Counted from the stretch's first letter, positions 11,401 through 24,229 are shown. The stretch: 64,000 bases of DNA from Sanghuangporus weigelae (GCA_033182465.1 CP137326.1:868001-932000); one strand, 5' to 3'. The notes: generated by a model not told the origin, from the sequence alone. Program-made: numbers and translations.

Positions 11401-14400
11401 TCCGGTCCAAGCTATTCGTGACGCTATAGAATGATTTCAAAAGTCTGATCACCCGCTTGCGAACACCTAAACCAGTGTCCTGTGTGATGATTGAGCCCGA
11501 TTGGTTCTCCGCCATGTCCAATTAAACCTACCGCAATACGCTCCGCTATCTTCTGATAATAATCCCCAGCAACGACCGGAGAATCTACGATATATTTTCC
11601 GATGAGCTCTACTGCAGCATCACGGACTTGAGGTGAACTGTCCAAGAGATGGCTTTCGATAGCGCGGCGAACATTGGACTGGAATGAGACCTCGACTTGA
11701 GACCTGCATCGATTAAGGCAAGTTTTTGCTTACTTTAGTGAGTACGCTTGAATCTACCGTTAAAATGTGGCTCAACGCGCGCAATGCTTTTGTCCTAACG
11801 AAGACAGCGGGAGCGTCGAGAGCAAGAATGATTACATTCAAGATGGGATCAAAGGCGTTCTTGAGGGCCTGTGTGGTTCCAAGTTGCTCTGATAAATTGT
11901 CGGCTCTGTCTATTTCGTCCTGCGTCCTATGTACAGGTCAATATGCGCAATGATGAAAAGTGAAGAGATCCATACGTATTGTCAAATACATCCGTTGGCG
12001 CGTCCTTCCAAACGTCTTGAAGCGCAGACTTGATCTTGCTCATGAAAGCCGCATACTTACACGTCGTCACCGGATCTAAGTTGACTTCATTCTGATCCGT
12101 CAATAAGTTATTCAGCTGTATGAAAGCCGATGCGAGCTCCTGGCCCCACATGACAGCATCCAGTTCTCGAGCACTCTGTATCAGGTTATTACGAGGCATA
12201 ACGGATTTGATCCGACCAACCTACCTCAAATGCATGATCCTCGGCTGAGCGCTTGGATAAGTGCGATGAGACGTCTTGATGAATACTAATGAGATTTCCT
12301 AAGCCCTCTTTGTCCCAGGTGGCTACCAGCTAAGGGAACTTTAGCTCCGGGCAAGCTTATGTGCAAGGGATTACTCACGTCGTCAAGGCTTTTTATAGCC
12401 ATTACTCCCGCATTGGTACTTGCATCATTATCTGGCTTGCTCCATTTCAAAGCGTTGGCTCGCAGCCGAGCCGCTATGATACCCAAATGGTCGAGAGCGA
12501 GCGCCTTTGACGCATTATTGTCATTGTTGGAGGATTTTACGTCGTCAAGAGATGATATCTACAAATGCATAGATATATAAACTCAGGAACGTCGTGTGCT
12601 AGTGACTACTACAGACCATGTACTTGCAAGCGACGCTCAATACGAGACTTGCTGCTGGCCATTCTGTCCAGAAGAGGACGACCAGAAGATCGTTGATAAG
12701 ATTATCCAGAATGACACGGTACTCCAGCTCATTTGTGTTCTTGGTCGATTTCCCCCTACCTGATCTCTGGGTGAGGAACATAACAATCGATTTGGCGGCC
12801 TTTGTCGGTGCGTCCAAACCTGTACTGTACAAACCGGCCTCCTAAGCAAATGGTCGCGTGTTACGATCTATATCCGAACAAATAATGGATATGTACATAC
12901 TTCAATGACGAGTTGCTCGGTTGAAGATTCTTGTTGAATGCCAGAATTGCTTTCCTGGCGCTTCAAAGCGAGCCGTTGCTGGCGCATCTTTTTTAATCGG
13001 TGCGCTTCCACCCGAACACTGTGTGCTGAAGTCTGGACAAGCTGTAGGAGTAAAGCAGAGACTGTGCGGATTGATCGTCCATCACGTAGTCTATGTTGAA
13101 ACAGTTGATAACAAGTGAAAGGGCACAGATGCAGACTGAACCTTACCGGAATACGCCGGCCTTCTGCTTTGAGTCGGAGAGCCTCACCAAAGATGTGAGG
13201 ATCTCCTCTATTATCCAGGATCGCTGATCTTCATGATATGCATATATCTGAAGAGTAAGTCAGCTGATGCGCACTCTTCATTCCATGAATTGAAGGACTA
13301 ACGCTTCGCACGAGGGAGAGAGCCTGCAGACGAAGGCCTCGCATCCCGCTGGAACCCAATGTATCTAGGATGATTGAGGCAGCAGCATCCCTTTTGACTT
13401 TTGCTTCGCCATCAGGAATAGCTTCTATAACAAAAAAGGGTCCAATAGCAATATAGACCGCAGGTATTATAATTGATTCAGGCATTGAAAGACCGTCAGA
13501 ACAGATGAGACTATTGATGCGAGGGAAGACAGAAGACATGACTTGGAAGATATCACCAATCAGATGGCGGTGATTCGTCAGGTCGAAGAGCTGAGCGCCT
13601 TCGGGCGGCCGATTCAGCACATGCAGTAGTAGTGACGAAAATTCGCGAGTATCCAGTGAAGGGGCTTCGACAAATGGATAAATAATCTTCGTCAGGGAAT
13701 TCTTGATAACTGTCAGACACGATGAGATAAGGTCTTCGGAGAATAACTGTCACAATCCATGAGCTCAATGTCTACTTTCGTGTTCAAGACTAAGAATCAC
13801 ACGACGAACCTGTTTCGCAAGCCGGTCACTAGTAAGTAATGCAAAGCAACAATTCGCAGCTAGTACACTCTCTCTAACAGTTTCCAACGATCGCTCCAGC
13901 TTATCGAAATCCTCGTCCGCCAAAGTCATAGTTGTTTCCGCTGGGTCAACTTCCGAATGACCTGAATGAGTTCCAGAGGGCTCATGCATAGCCCCAGGTT
14001 TCCCTGGCAACCCACTCGATCCGACACCAGTGAGTGATGTTGATCTAAATGGATCCAGGTCCTCCCCTGCCTGCACGCTTCTTTCCAAGAGCTTGAGTAG
14101 GCGTGACAGCGTTTGGACTTCAACATCGGCCATTCCACCAGCTTTACGAGGGCTACCTGGAGTCACGCTTTCCCACTGAGCTGACGCGAGGCGTAGACGT
14201 TTCGTAGGCCGGGCCACCTTGCCAATCGCTTTCGTTAGTCTAAGTATAACAACAGGATGCAAGAGGGGTTTGGCTGGATCTGTGCTATGGTGCGAGAAAA
14301 AGTTAGTTGGCAAAGCACTGATCTCGCCGTCTGGTGAGATATTGTCGTCCGCTTCAAAAATTTCATCCGTCAAATTGAGGAACTTCTCAAGCGGGACTGA

Positions 14401-15685
14401 GAATGAATGGGCTCTTCAATGTCAGCACTCAATTCAAGTGACTTACTCACCTCTGTCATCTCTTTCTCCTGTCCTCTTCCCTGACGAACGGACACCCTGT
14501 TTCTGTAGAGGATAGTGGTTCCCCTCTTCTGCTCCGTAACCACCCAAATCTGGACTTGATGCATATGCTGAAGCGTGTGACCGCACCGGGGTAGCCAAGC
14601 TTTTTGACGGAGTTATTTCAACATACACCTGCATCCTAGGGGCGCGAGAAGGCGTCATTGGCTTCTGACCCTCTTGACGGAATGAAGTATCAGATGCGGG
14701 TAAAGTACTGGAGCGCGACTTGTTTGCTGATGACTGCTTGCTCGGTGTCTCAATGACAACCTCTACGAGTTTACGTTTCTTCGGCGAACTGTGTTGCGTA
14801 TCCCATGACAAAGGGCTTTCCGCTACACTGCCACTTCGTTTGGAGACTGGTGTCGAGGGTCTCCTCTCTTGTGTCGAGGAAGAGAGATGAGGGAGTATGG
14901 TTTGCGACCATCGTTCTTTTGGTAGCTCCTTCAGCCTTTCGTTCAGAAAATTATCAAAGAAACATGCTGAGTCGTTGAGATTAGTCTTGGGACCTGAAGG
15001 TTCCTGGAGGCTGGGCTCAGTTTTCCTAGGTGTTGGAGATCCCAGTGCATTCGCTAAGGAGGATGACGAAGAGGAGAATGAAATGGAAGCAGGTGGCGGC
15101 GTCGGATACGCGTTGTACGGTGCCTCATGCTGGATCACAGATTGCGCGAATGGCGCTAGTTGATACGAGGAATCTGCAGACAGGGCATTTCTTTCGTAAC
15201 AAGAGCCTGAATAACATCTTGCGCTCACTAAGTGACTAAGTCGAATGAGTACATGCGGATGACTTACTCGGACATGGAGTGATCAGGCATCATACGAAAT
15301 ACGTCGTTTCGAGAAGCGTCCCAATAAGCTCTTTCGTAGCCACCGTGGGGAACATTCATAGTTGATATATGTGCAAGCTCATTCTGATACGTTGACGAGT
15401 GTCCATATGCTGCAGGAGTCGAGTAATATGCTGGATGTATGTACGAAGGTGGAGTTCCGGTAAGAGACAGGTTGTTTAGATGACGAGCCACTGGACCGAG
15501 TGAGAAAGAAAAATGAGAATGAGTACAGTAATGAAAGCCAACGATGTCTGGGTCGACGAAATCTACATACCATGAGTTGAAGGTGTTGCGGACGCGAACG
15601 GATAAGCACCAAGTAGTCGCTGCGTCTGACGAAAAGCACTAGCCCTGTCGCCTCCACTGGTCTCCGCCTCCCTTTGATTATGCAT
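8491..15685 (-). CDS. SCC2: Sister chromatid cohesion protein 2 (cohesin loader, Mis4/NIPBL)
   Basis: This long, intron-rich gene (many 45-60 bp introns) starts at the ATG at 15685 (MHNQREAE...). It ends after FLEIWNEDG and an acidic EPDGEEWE tail, with the stop at 8491-8493. The N-terminal third is polar and low in complexity, with many SP/TP sites, as in other Scc2 proteins, which bind Scc4/Mau2 there. The middle has the family signature [19 protein letters not shown], then [20 protein letters not shown] and the [19 protein letters not shown] block (12.6-12.85 kb). HEAT repeats follow, including [18 protein letters not shown] and [17 protein letters not shown] (11.4-11.65 kb). The C-terminal Nipped-B domain ends with [17 protein letters not shown]...WERMPFA. 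The protein loads cohesin on chromatin and stimulates its ATPase. The size, about 1,800-1,900 residues by estimate, fits the family. Not every exon border was resolved, but the signatures occur in the right order across the whole span. Confidence 0.92.
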
Positions 15686-16130
15686 AATTCGTACTATCAG
15701 AGGAGCTAATCTTGTTCTCAACAGCAAATGAGGGTAGCGACCAGGACGTGATCTGGAGTAAAAGACGTAGAGAAAGGAGATGAAGATGAGAGTTCTGAAA
15801 TCAGTAACTTAACGGCGGTACATTCACACTCGCTCGACAGTTTGACAAAAAAGGAATGTGATCGACGCCTATTTGTGTGCCACAATACTATATATTACAT
15901 TGTATGATAAAACCATAGTTGAAAAATAATACACTTGTTAATGCGGGAGAATCCCACCCGTCAGCTCCTGCCTCCTCAAAAACATTATTTGGTTCCATGT
16001 GTTGCGTCGCGTCTCGGGACCTTAAAGATTGGTCTCGCATCCGTCATTATCAATTCCTCTTCATTGATACTTGGCCTTGAGTTCGGGTCGTGGAATAACG
16101 TTCATGGTGAACAGAGGCGCCGCGATTCTA
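15686..16130 (-). promoter_or_regulatory. Spacer: SCC2 promoter and 3' flank of the histone-fold gene
   Basis: This 445-bp spacer between two collinear minus-strand genes should hold the SCC2 promoter and 5' UTR. I see no repeat or convincing reading frame in it. Confidence 0.4.
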
Positions 16131-16803
16131 CTAGCGCGTTTGCGTCTCGATGATAATGTTCGAAACCAATGAGTTGAAGTTCTCAGCTCCTGATGTCACC
16201 TTCGCTTTTTTACTCGTTTTCTTGATGGTCTGCGCTTTGTCCTCCTGACGCCACATAAGAATGTCTAGCATATTAATCAAATCATTGAGAGCAATCCGTG
16301 TAAGTAAACTCGTACCCTCCAAAAAGAAGAACTCGTCCGCTCTGGAGGCGACCGTGGCTTGCGTTTGGTAAGTACAACATAGCTTGGAAGAACGAACCCT
16401 ACATAACCTACCAAGATCTTTTTTCTGAACTGTCGTCCTATTCTCGCGTTCTGCTTGACGCTGAGACGCAGCGGTCACACGTTTGATAAACTCTTCCTAA
16501 CCACTCACTAATAAGAGTACGCCCAACCAAGAATCGCAATCGGAACGTACAGCAGCGATTGATATTGCGAAGACGGCCTCCTTGGCTACGACAGGCAGAT
16601 CCTATATACTATTAAGGACGAAGTTGTGCTCATTAGAGAGTAAACCGTACTTTGTCCGCCTTGATGATTCTTTGAACTCTCGAGATAGGCAAAAGACTAC
16701 GACCTTCCTCCCGTAAAACCACACTGCTCGACTTGACCGGTTGTTTTTGAGACTTTATGGGTTTGACTGGAGCGTCTTCGCTACTCGCTGTATTTTGTTC
16801 CAT
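16131..16803 (-). CDS. Histone-fold subunit of DNA polymerase epsilon/CHRAC type (Dpb3/POLE4-like)
   Basis: There are five exons: 16803-16651, 16601-16551, 16496-16412, 16357-16316 and 16264-16131. All introns are 49-54 bp GT-AG and in phase; the product has 154 residues. A short polar N-terminus precedes a CBF/NF-Y-type histone fold: RSLLPISRVQRIIKADK (helix 1), DLPVVAKEAVFAISIAAEEFIKR (helix 2), then NRTTVQKKDLATVASRADEF (helix 3 start), FFLEDIL. This pattern is that of NF-YC-like partners such as POLE4/Dpb3 and CHRAC1. Such proteins pair with a second histone-fold subunit (Dpb4/POLE3) and bind DNA near the polymerase epsilon holoenzyme or the ISWI remodeller. The C-terminus is Lys-rich (IKKTSKKAK). 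Sequence alone does not separate Dpb3 from CHRAC15, so no gene symbol is given. It is divergent from the next gene, with a 164-bp shared promoter. Confidence 0.85.
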
Positions 16804-16967
16804 TATGAGAAAAGTTGCAGTACATTTTGGATATCCATCTGTGGTTTAGGGTGTGGTTGACACGTGACCCCATCGACGGCGGTCGGTCGCAACACGACCA
16901 GATTTTTTCAAACAAACTCTCCACATTTGCCTGCCGTAGTGCAGGACACTATAGGCGGAATGCAGAT
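16804..16967. promoter_or_regulatory. 164-bp divergent promoter
   Basis: The start codons of the histone-fold gene (-) and the conserved unknown gene (+) are 164 bp apart, so both promoters must lie here or overlap the 5' UTRs. The stretch includes a CGACGGCGGTCGGTCGC GC-rich patch near 16875. A shared regulator is possible but not shown. Confidence 0.5.
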
Positions 16968-18534
16968 ATGCGTCTTTTTGCATTGCGGAAGGCGGACCCA
17001 TCATCTATATCTCTAGGTCATGGCGAGGCATCCGGCCCTTCAGACAGGTCCGTCGCCGAGTTCATTCGAGCACGTTTCGTGAGTCCATTGTTTCGTTCAC
17101 GCTGCCCGTCTTGGTGTTCATTTCTTAGAACGGAAGGAGAAAACGCCAAGCAAATCTCACTCAATCTAATCATACGACCGATCCCTCGTCGATTGACTCG
17201 TCGTTGAAGATACCGCCTGTGGATAGCGGTGCAAACCAGGCACCTCGTCGATCCGACCATCTCCTAAGCCATAGGACGTCTTCTGATGTAGTCACGTACG
17301 TCTCACATGCTTTTGAGCCTTGGTTTCTCGTCTGAAGCCACATCAGAGTCACGCTTGCTCATAAGCTCAACGAATTAGCAACTGCACACAAGGAGGGTCT
17401 GCTGAAGTGAGTCTCGGTTTGCTTTTCGTGGCCTTTGCTGATCGGATTAAATCCAAGTGATGATGACTATCGAGTTCTGAGGCAGAATCTATTTAATAGT
17501 TTTGCAACCCATTCCATACCTCCTGTTGAAGCTCCGGTCGTCAAGTCCGTTGAACCAGTTTCTCTACGTATGTCAAGTATCGACGTCTGTCGGGTTTCTG
17601 GCACTGACACAATACTTAAGGATATTCATCTACCCCACCGGATGATTGCTCGACGAACAACTCTGCACGGACCCCTTCTTTGCAGACTCAGAACACCAAC
17701 CGATCGTCTGTTTCTACTTTGTTTCGTCGTTTACGGAGCAGGTCCTCGAGGGACCACAGCATGGACGAGCAAGACCGAATGTCCATCTCATCATCTACCC
17801 CTCGATTTCCTTTGTCGCCTGCATTGAATTCAAACGCTCGAGAATTGGGACGCCAGGCTTCCACGGCTTCCCTGAAGACAACCCACTCGCGACAGATACC
17901 CCCAGATCTACGTTCCGTATCTTCAAAGAAGTCGTTGCGGAGCACGATGACCGTCTCTGATGTTGGAGGCATCTCTCGTGGAAGCACGAGGAGCTTTCGA
18001 ACTGACGACCCTCCTCCCTCGTCTTTCAACGCGAAATATGTGTCTTCACGGCTTTCATCCTTAGATAGTAATGTAGATAGACTACGGTCAGCTGCAGATA
18101 TCAGGGCTGTGATCCGTTCAGTGGAGGCTGAACAGCAAAGCGTGATTGCTTCTCTCTCGCTCTTATCACAACACCAGTTCCGCTCGGCTCCGTATGGTCG
18201 TACTCAATACTTAAATTCTCGGATGGGGATATCTGCCCATCTCGTCTCTTCTAATGACTCACGCGATGGTTATGAACGGTCTGCTTCTGATTCGTATTCA
18301 GCACATATCGGCGCTGTCCCAGACGAAGAGTCTTGGATGAACTACGGTACGAGGACAGCTTATTCCTTAATCAAATACTAATCTCAGCACCGGCTAGGAA
18401 ATGGCAAAGACATCCAATTAAATGAAATCGGGCGACGGAGAGCCGAGATTACCATTCGCTATCAGCAGCGGTTGGATTATCTGAAAGCGCGGCTGAAGGG
18501 TGCTGAAATACATGAACGTCTCTTGCGAAAATAG
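16968..18534 (+). CDS. Conserved fungal protein of unknown function, Ser-rich with short helical ends
   Basis: There are six exons: 16968-17078, 17129-17295, 17347-17406, 17458-17567, 17621-18346 and 18398-18534. The introns are 50-53 bp and phase is kept throughout; the product has 436 residues. An upstream in-frame ATG at 16959-16961 is possible, but 16968 gives a basic start (MRLFALRK). Residues around 85-130 form a helical motif, VTLAHKLNELATAHKEGLL, followed by DDDYRVLRQNLFNSFAT, which I believe recurs in uncharacterised basidiomycete proteins. The middle is Ser/Arg-rich with an LFRRLRSRSSRDH patch, probably disordered and phosphorylated. The C-terminus returns to charged helices (EIGRRRAEITIRYQQRLDYL) that could form a coiled coil. 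No enzyme motif, signal peptide or membrane segment is seen. Function is not known. Confidence 0.75.
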
Positions 18535-19269
18535 AAATGGCTTGCTGCTAGTATGTTATATAGTTTTACCGATTGATTGCCATTTTTTTATCTGTAATTC
18601 ATGAGACATGTACATTCTGAGTAAAGACCTGACACAAAGGGGACAAAACCCTATTTCCGAACCTGAAAATTTTGATCCAGAACTGAAACCCAGCCAATCA
18701 GAGGTGAGCTTTCCAATTCTGTTTGCTATATAAGTAGCTCAGAAATGTAATTCTGCCCTTTGTGAAAAACATTCAAAGCCCTTATAATTTTTGATCGGAA
18801 CAAGAAAGCAATTGACTCATTTATCAATAGACAACATTCTCACAGTTTGGAAATGAGTTTTTGCTCAGTGTATAAGTTCAAATCTCTACAAGACTGATTG
18901 ATCCAGTGGTAACTACTATGTTAGGCAATGACTCTCACTGTGTTTTACGATTGGCTATAAGAGTTTAGTTAGGTTACAGTGGTTTAAATACACATGACTT
19001 CAAAATCCTGTAGTCAGCTGAATATGTTAGAACCAGTATTTTCAGATGAGGTGGTCAGTCTGATTGTACTAGAACAAGTCCCTACTTCTTCCTTCTGACA
19101 ATAGTAATTGGAGATTAGAGCGAAGGTTAGAGATATACTATCAAGAAGCGAGCTATAGGCTCAAGCTTAACTTAACAGCAGAGTAGAGGTTTCAATCAAA
19201 GGGGTACAGTTTTGATTGAAGATACAAAATAATTTTGCTGAGGGCCAATGCCCTGCTCAGCCAGCACCC
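18535..19269. other. AT-rich gene-free border between host genes and the element nest
   Basis: No gene of more than a few dozen codons and no recognised element was found. It contains the 3' flank of the preceding gene and then sequence with TATAAGTAG-like and TATAAGTTC-like patches that may be remains of an unclassified repeat. A small hairpin (CTGAGGGCCAATGCCCTGCTCAG) lies just before the truncated LTR at 19270. Confidence 0.4.
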
Positions 19270-20032
19270 TGTTAGAGAGTAGGCCCGGGGTTACACCGGT
19301 TCAATCCTTTTGCCTAAGCAATAGTGTGTTGTGCAGAGGTGATCTTATCTACTCATGTCTGGCTGTATCACGCAGTCCCTTTACTAACCTTCCTAGTCGT
19401 GGTCCGAGTTAGGAATACTTTCAGATACGAGGTAAGAGTAAAAGCAGATTAGGATTTCCAAGAAGTGTGATAGTACAAAGCACACAATAATAGCCTGGTT
19501 AGGACTTTACACCATATGTAAAGAGGATCAAAAGATGGGGAAATGAGGGCCTAATCCTACAACTATTTATGCTTCCAGATATTCCATTTTCTGTCCTATT
19601 TCTTACTCATCCTGTCTCCACTTTACTCCACCTTTCTCCACCATTACATCTGTTCCTTTGTCATCCTGCTGTGCTTCGCTCCACTTTGCTCCAATCTTTG
19701 TAAGGTCATCTCCACTATGACAGAATTCTATAGAGTTGCTGACTGAGACAATAGAGGTGGTGTTCCGATATGGAATGCTCCACTGTCAATACTCCATAAC
19801 AATGTTATTGCCATCATTGAGTAGCATCCTTGCTCTCAGAGCAATGTAGGCTGCTCAGTATGTGACTCTTCAGAATTCATCTCGAGGTCCAGTGAGTGTA
19901 AACATAACTCACACGTCGGTGTTAAGGTGACGGGTCAGTATAGAGTATGGTCCCAGGCATATCATGAATTGCATAAGTTCTGCTGGCGGGTTCTGCTGGG
20001 TTCTGGTGACTAGCCATGCCTTGCCTTCATAT
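19270..20032 (-). repeat. Truncated old LTR of the Gypsy-A family
   Basis: It begins TGTTAGAGAGTAGGCCCGGG and is collinear with the first half of the long LTR at 33984-35495, but with many substitutions. It stops where the LTR of Gypsy-B begins at 20033, so Gypsy-B probably inserted into it. The other half was not found to the right. It is the most diverged of the five Gypsy-A LTR copies in the window. Confidence 0.85.
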
Positions 20033-20485
20033 TGTTAGGACTCGGACATTTTCCTTTTCTTTTATTACATCATCATTCATTTTAATATTCTTCTTTTACA
20101 TTACTCATCCGTTTTTACTAATCCCGTTCGCTCCATCACAGCTTATTTATCTTTACCCATTCACCATAACTAAATCCGTTCTTTCCGACTAAGACGCTCA
20201 CTAATCACTCCACTTGTTCATCATGTGATTCCTTAATAGAGTAGACCTTTACCACATCCAAAGTGTATATAAGTAGCCAGATTGACTCTTTCGTTTCTTT
20301 GTCTTTCTATTCTACTTACCTTCACTACGACATAGGTATCTACTCTTGTACTCTAGTATTATTGAAATCTACTTACCTTCACTATGACATAGCTTGCGTC
20401 TAGCTTGGCAACTCGCGTCTAGCCTGTTGTTTGTTGTTGTATTGGCTGCCTCAAGATCAATGTCTGTTAGTCTCGCCGCCTAACA
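20033..20485 (+). repeat. 5' LTR of Gypsy-B
   Basis: A 453-bp TG...CA repeat with inverted ends TGTTAG/CTAACA and a TATATAAGTAG promoter box near 20265. Its first 87 bp recur at 31750-31836. Confidence 0.85.
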
Positions 20486-20525
20486 TAATAGAAAGACCTA
20501 CCTCCTAGCCTGTGGAAACACTCGC

Positions 20526-22310
20526 TGTAGCGCACTGGCTCCTCCTGTGCCAGTACACTCATACTATGGCTCCCTCTTACTGCAGATACCATATCCCAGC
20601 ACTGCCGACACCTGAGAGTGTGAGGGCACACTCCTATTGCACTCGGGACATCATTTGAGCACGTATCCATTGATTCCAGCACACATACTGTACTGCGGCG
20701 CCCTCCTATGACCCAAATTGATCCGCCGATGGCTCCCCGACACTCAGACAGGTCCGCCGACAGCTCCTACCCAGCACCAGGCACTATAGGACACATCCCT
20801 CAGTGACTACATGCCGCCGATCTTATGATTTACCATACGTACAGCCGTGCGGCGACTCTGGATGCCTCCGAGTCGGCCCCCCTTGGCGCCGATCAATGCG
20901 GCGGACACTCAGACATCCTCAGGTACCCTCGCCGACGCCTCCTACAGCTTACCAAGCAGTCCCCCATTGTCTAGGGAGCTATATATTGTCATATGTGCTT
21001 ACATGCCTCATTACGATGTATCTGCCACCAGTCCGGCAGTCCCCCACAGCACTGCCGCTCCGGCCACTCATATTAGTCACTAGGGATCGCCCACACTCTG
21101 TATTGAGTGCCACCGATGCATCGGACACCTCAGGGACATCGGCTGATGCGCCCTTTGTCTCATATACGCGATATCAGCCTCCAATCATTGGTTCCGATGT
21201 TTCCCGACTTCCCCCCGACGCGGCGGCCCCCATTAGACCATGTATGGAAGGTAGGCATGTGGTACATCGGCGTGCCAAGCCACCGACTCGCACCGCCAAG
21301 CCCAACTCCACCAGCGCCCGTGTTATTGCAGATACTCAATATTTCATGTGATTGGATGCCCCCCTCACGTTGCCGCTCTCAGATTTCACCTGGGCGCTCC
21401 GGCAGTGGCCCTTGGCAACCCAGATGACTCAGGAGATGTTGTCAGACAGTAGGATGTGTCGGCGACAGCAGTAGAGTATATATAGAGCTTATACTAGCTT
21501 GTAGACGAAAAAGGATTCCAAGCCTAGCAAGGATTCCAAGCCTAGCGAGGGTTCCAAGAGCATGTACCAGACTGAGCACCAGAGTTCGAGATATCCCTCA
21601 CTCTGAGTCTCCCCTCATGTACTGAGCCTCCCCCTTGACTATATACTATCCTTGACATCTCCTCTTGTTTGACTCCACATTCTACTTGCCTTCACCGCCT
21701 CCGGTACGCCTCTGCCGCTCTGACGTTCAGTGATCCGGCGCCCCTCTATTCGACGTCGGCGACCCTTCGGTGACCCAGGCTTCTTATCAGACTCCCCTTC
21801 GGCGTCCTTTCCAGCCTTTCACTCCAGTTTATCCCATATATTGATCTTATACGGTCTTTTCCTCTCATCTATCGCGTTTACGCTACTTCGGCGGATTCCT
21901 GCGGCCTCCCCCTCAGTCCGGCACCCCTCTATTCGACGTCGGCGGCCATCCGACGACCCAGGCATCCTATCAGACGACCCAGCGGCGCCTTCTCCAGCCA
22001 CTCACTCCATTTTATCCTTTATATTCATCTTATACGCTTCATACCTTCCTGTGGCTGAGTTTATACCACGTCGGCAGCCTCTTGTGATCCCCCCTTTTGA
22101 GCGGCGGCCCTGTTATCCTATTCCCTTTATCCAGCGGCATCCCTAGACCCATCCATTACGTCTCCGACGGTTCCTGGCACCTGCCGGGTAGTAGGTCTTT
22201 GAGAGTCTGATAGCGTCGGCATCCCATTTTTGGAGGTCCCTTCATACATTCAGCACCCTTAGTAGGACGGACATCTGTAGCACCTTCAGATACGACACCG
22301 CCGACCGACA
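20526..22310 (+). mobile_element. R4 element copy A (TGT...ACA, 4-bp target duplication TCGC)
   Basis: This 1,785-bp insertion lies in the leader of Gypsy-B. Its ends are TGTAGCGCACTGG and CCGACCGACA, flanked by TCGC on both sides. It is near-identical to the inverted copy at 47986-49803 and more distant from 24230-26032. A TATATATAGAG box lies near 21478. Inner short tandem blocks recur around 21730-22000. The Pro-rich open frames (such as 20803-21351) resemble nothing known. It is best read as a solo LTR or a non-coding LTR-type element whose internal part is absent from this window. Confidence 0.75.
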
Positions 22311-23060
22311 TCGCTATCGCTGGTCCACGCAAAGGAGTCACATCGACGGTCATTGTATCGCGCCCATCCCAGATTCATCCGAGCAACCCTTATCTAGCCC
22401 ATTGGTGTTTGACACTGACGTGTTTTGATATTTTAATAAACAACAATCACCCTGGCCCCCATTCGTTATCAGACTCGTTACCAACCCCACGAACGTCAAC
22501 GTGCACGGACCAAGCACTTCATCACTTCCTTTTACGACATAGAGAACCATCCCGATTTCGACCCTAACAACGTCAGCTCTGCTCTGAGTAAGCAAGGCAA
22601 ATGAGTGCTGACTCATATTAACGGACCATTACCAAGGACGCTCAAACGTCAACGTCGTCAAGAGCCAGTAGTCAAGGTCAAAGAAGTCGAGGTTAAGATC
22701 GAAGAGGATTAGTCAATGTGGTGCTACAAATTAGCATCTGGTGGGGTAATCAGCTGAGGTATATGTGGGTAACTCGAAGGGTTCAATCATCAACGAGTAT
22801 CTCGTTTGTCATCCATTTGGAAGTCTTCTGTTTAGTCATCAACTTCCAAGATGAGCCAAACATCCGAGGTCGGGCCTGTTTGAACACGCCGATCCCCATC
22901 CCACCCCCTCACTATCAAGGTAGATCTAACTGACAAGCAACGACTCACCCTTCCACAAGTCTGTTGGAGCACATCAGGACACTATTACCAAGGGAAGTTA
23001 CACAACACTCTCTTTGACCTCGAGTGGGACGATGCACGGAAGTTTTGGAAGTCACAGGAT
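22311..23060 (+). other. Leader and 5' gag region of Gypsy-B
   Basis: This is Gypsy-B sequence between insertion R4-A and the clearly coding gag block. Coding-like stretches occur in more than one frame, consistent with decay. No host gene is seen. Confidence 0.5.
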
Positions 23061-24229
23061 TTGCAAGGTGTCTGGTTTCCTTGGACACCAAACCCAGGAG
23101 CAAACACTGGGTTATTTGTGCAACAACAACCTGCACGCTCAGCAACGCCAGGAGCATCAACATCCAGGATACCTCCACACATTGCTCCTAAACCCGAAGT
23201 TGTTACGTCAGTACCCCCTCTCCAACTGTCAACATCGTTCACGGCACTAAGAGACCCGGAACCACCAGTCATCAGCAGGAGTATGACACCCGAGCAGAAA
23301 GAAGAGGAAGATATGTCATTAAGCCAGGAGCAGATGAAGGATTTAGGTGTCACGATCGCCCTCACACTCCAGACACAGGGAGTAGGAAGTGGAAGTGCGT
23401 CAAAGTTGTCAGAAAAGATTGGAACAGCCAAGCCACGAGAGTACGGTGGAGGAAAGGACTATCCCGACTTCAAATGGGAAATTCAGTTATACATCCAGTC
23501 GTATCCGTCGAAGTTCAAGACAGACAGCAATAAGATCATCTTCACCCTCTCATACCTAAAGGATGGCAAGGCGGCAACATGGGCAGAGAGTTACTTTGAG
23601 ATAACGCCCAAAATCGACGGCAACCTACACATCACAGAGTCATGGGTGGATTTCCTGAAACACCTTGACCTGTCATTTGCAGACCCCAGCCGTCATCACA
23701 AAGCTTTCCAAAAGATCGAAGAGCTGCACCAAGGCGACAATGATGCTGACAAGTTCTTCAACGAGTTCAACATCTATCGAACACACGCAGGCCTGACACT
23801 AGAGGCCTACGATAGCTGGTTGATCAGTCATCTCAGAAAGGCCATGAACCCAAGGGTAGTCGAAGGCGTCATGCGAACAGAACCGGAACCAATGAAGTAT
23901 GCAGACTGGAGGGCAAGGGCAATCAAGGTCAATCAAACGGAACGACAGATCAGGGATTTGTTTGCCGAACGTCGACGACGAAACCCAATTCAGACGACTC
24001 AAAGGATGCTCCCTCTACCACAACCACAACATCCGATGCAGTAACAATTTGCACGACCTTACATTCCAAACCCCCAACCCTTCAACCAAGCAGATTGTCG
24101 AGATGCGACAGGAGTGACATACGGTGGAATGGGTCAACCCATGGATGTCGCCATGAACCAAGCACGAGCTCGACGTGCATGCTACAAGTGTGGCCAAACT
24201 GGCCACTTCATCAGGGATTGCCTATGCGG
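23061..24229 (+). pseudogene. Gypsy-B gag with CCHC zinc knuckle (fossil)
   Basis: The coding block has the retrotransposon gag core (PREYGGGKDYPDFKWEIQLY and a WVDFLKHLDLSFADP segment). A zinc knuckle of the C-x2-C-x4-H-x4-C type (CYKCGQTGHFIRDC, about 24180-24220) follows. The region is broken and is then interrupted by the R4-C insertion at 24230. Confidence 0.85.

Noticed and set aside
20803-21351. 182-codon Pro/Arg-rich frame in R4 copy A (also 48978-49526 in copy B)
   Set aside because: It is low in complexity, is not kept in the third, older copy, and overlaps other equally long frames. Two young copies being alike is not evidence of coding.
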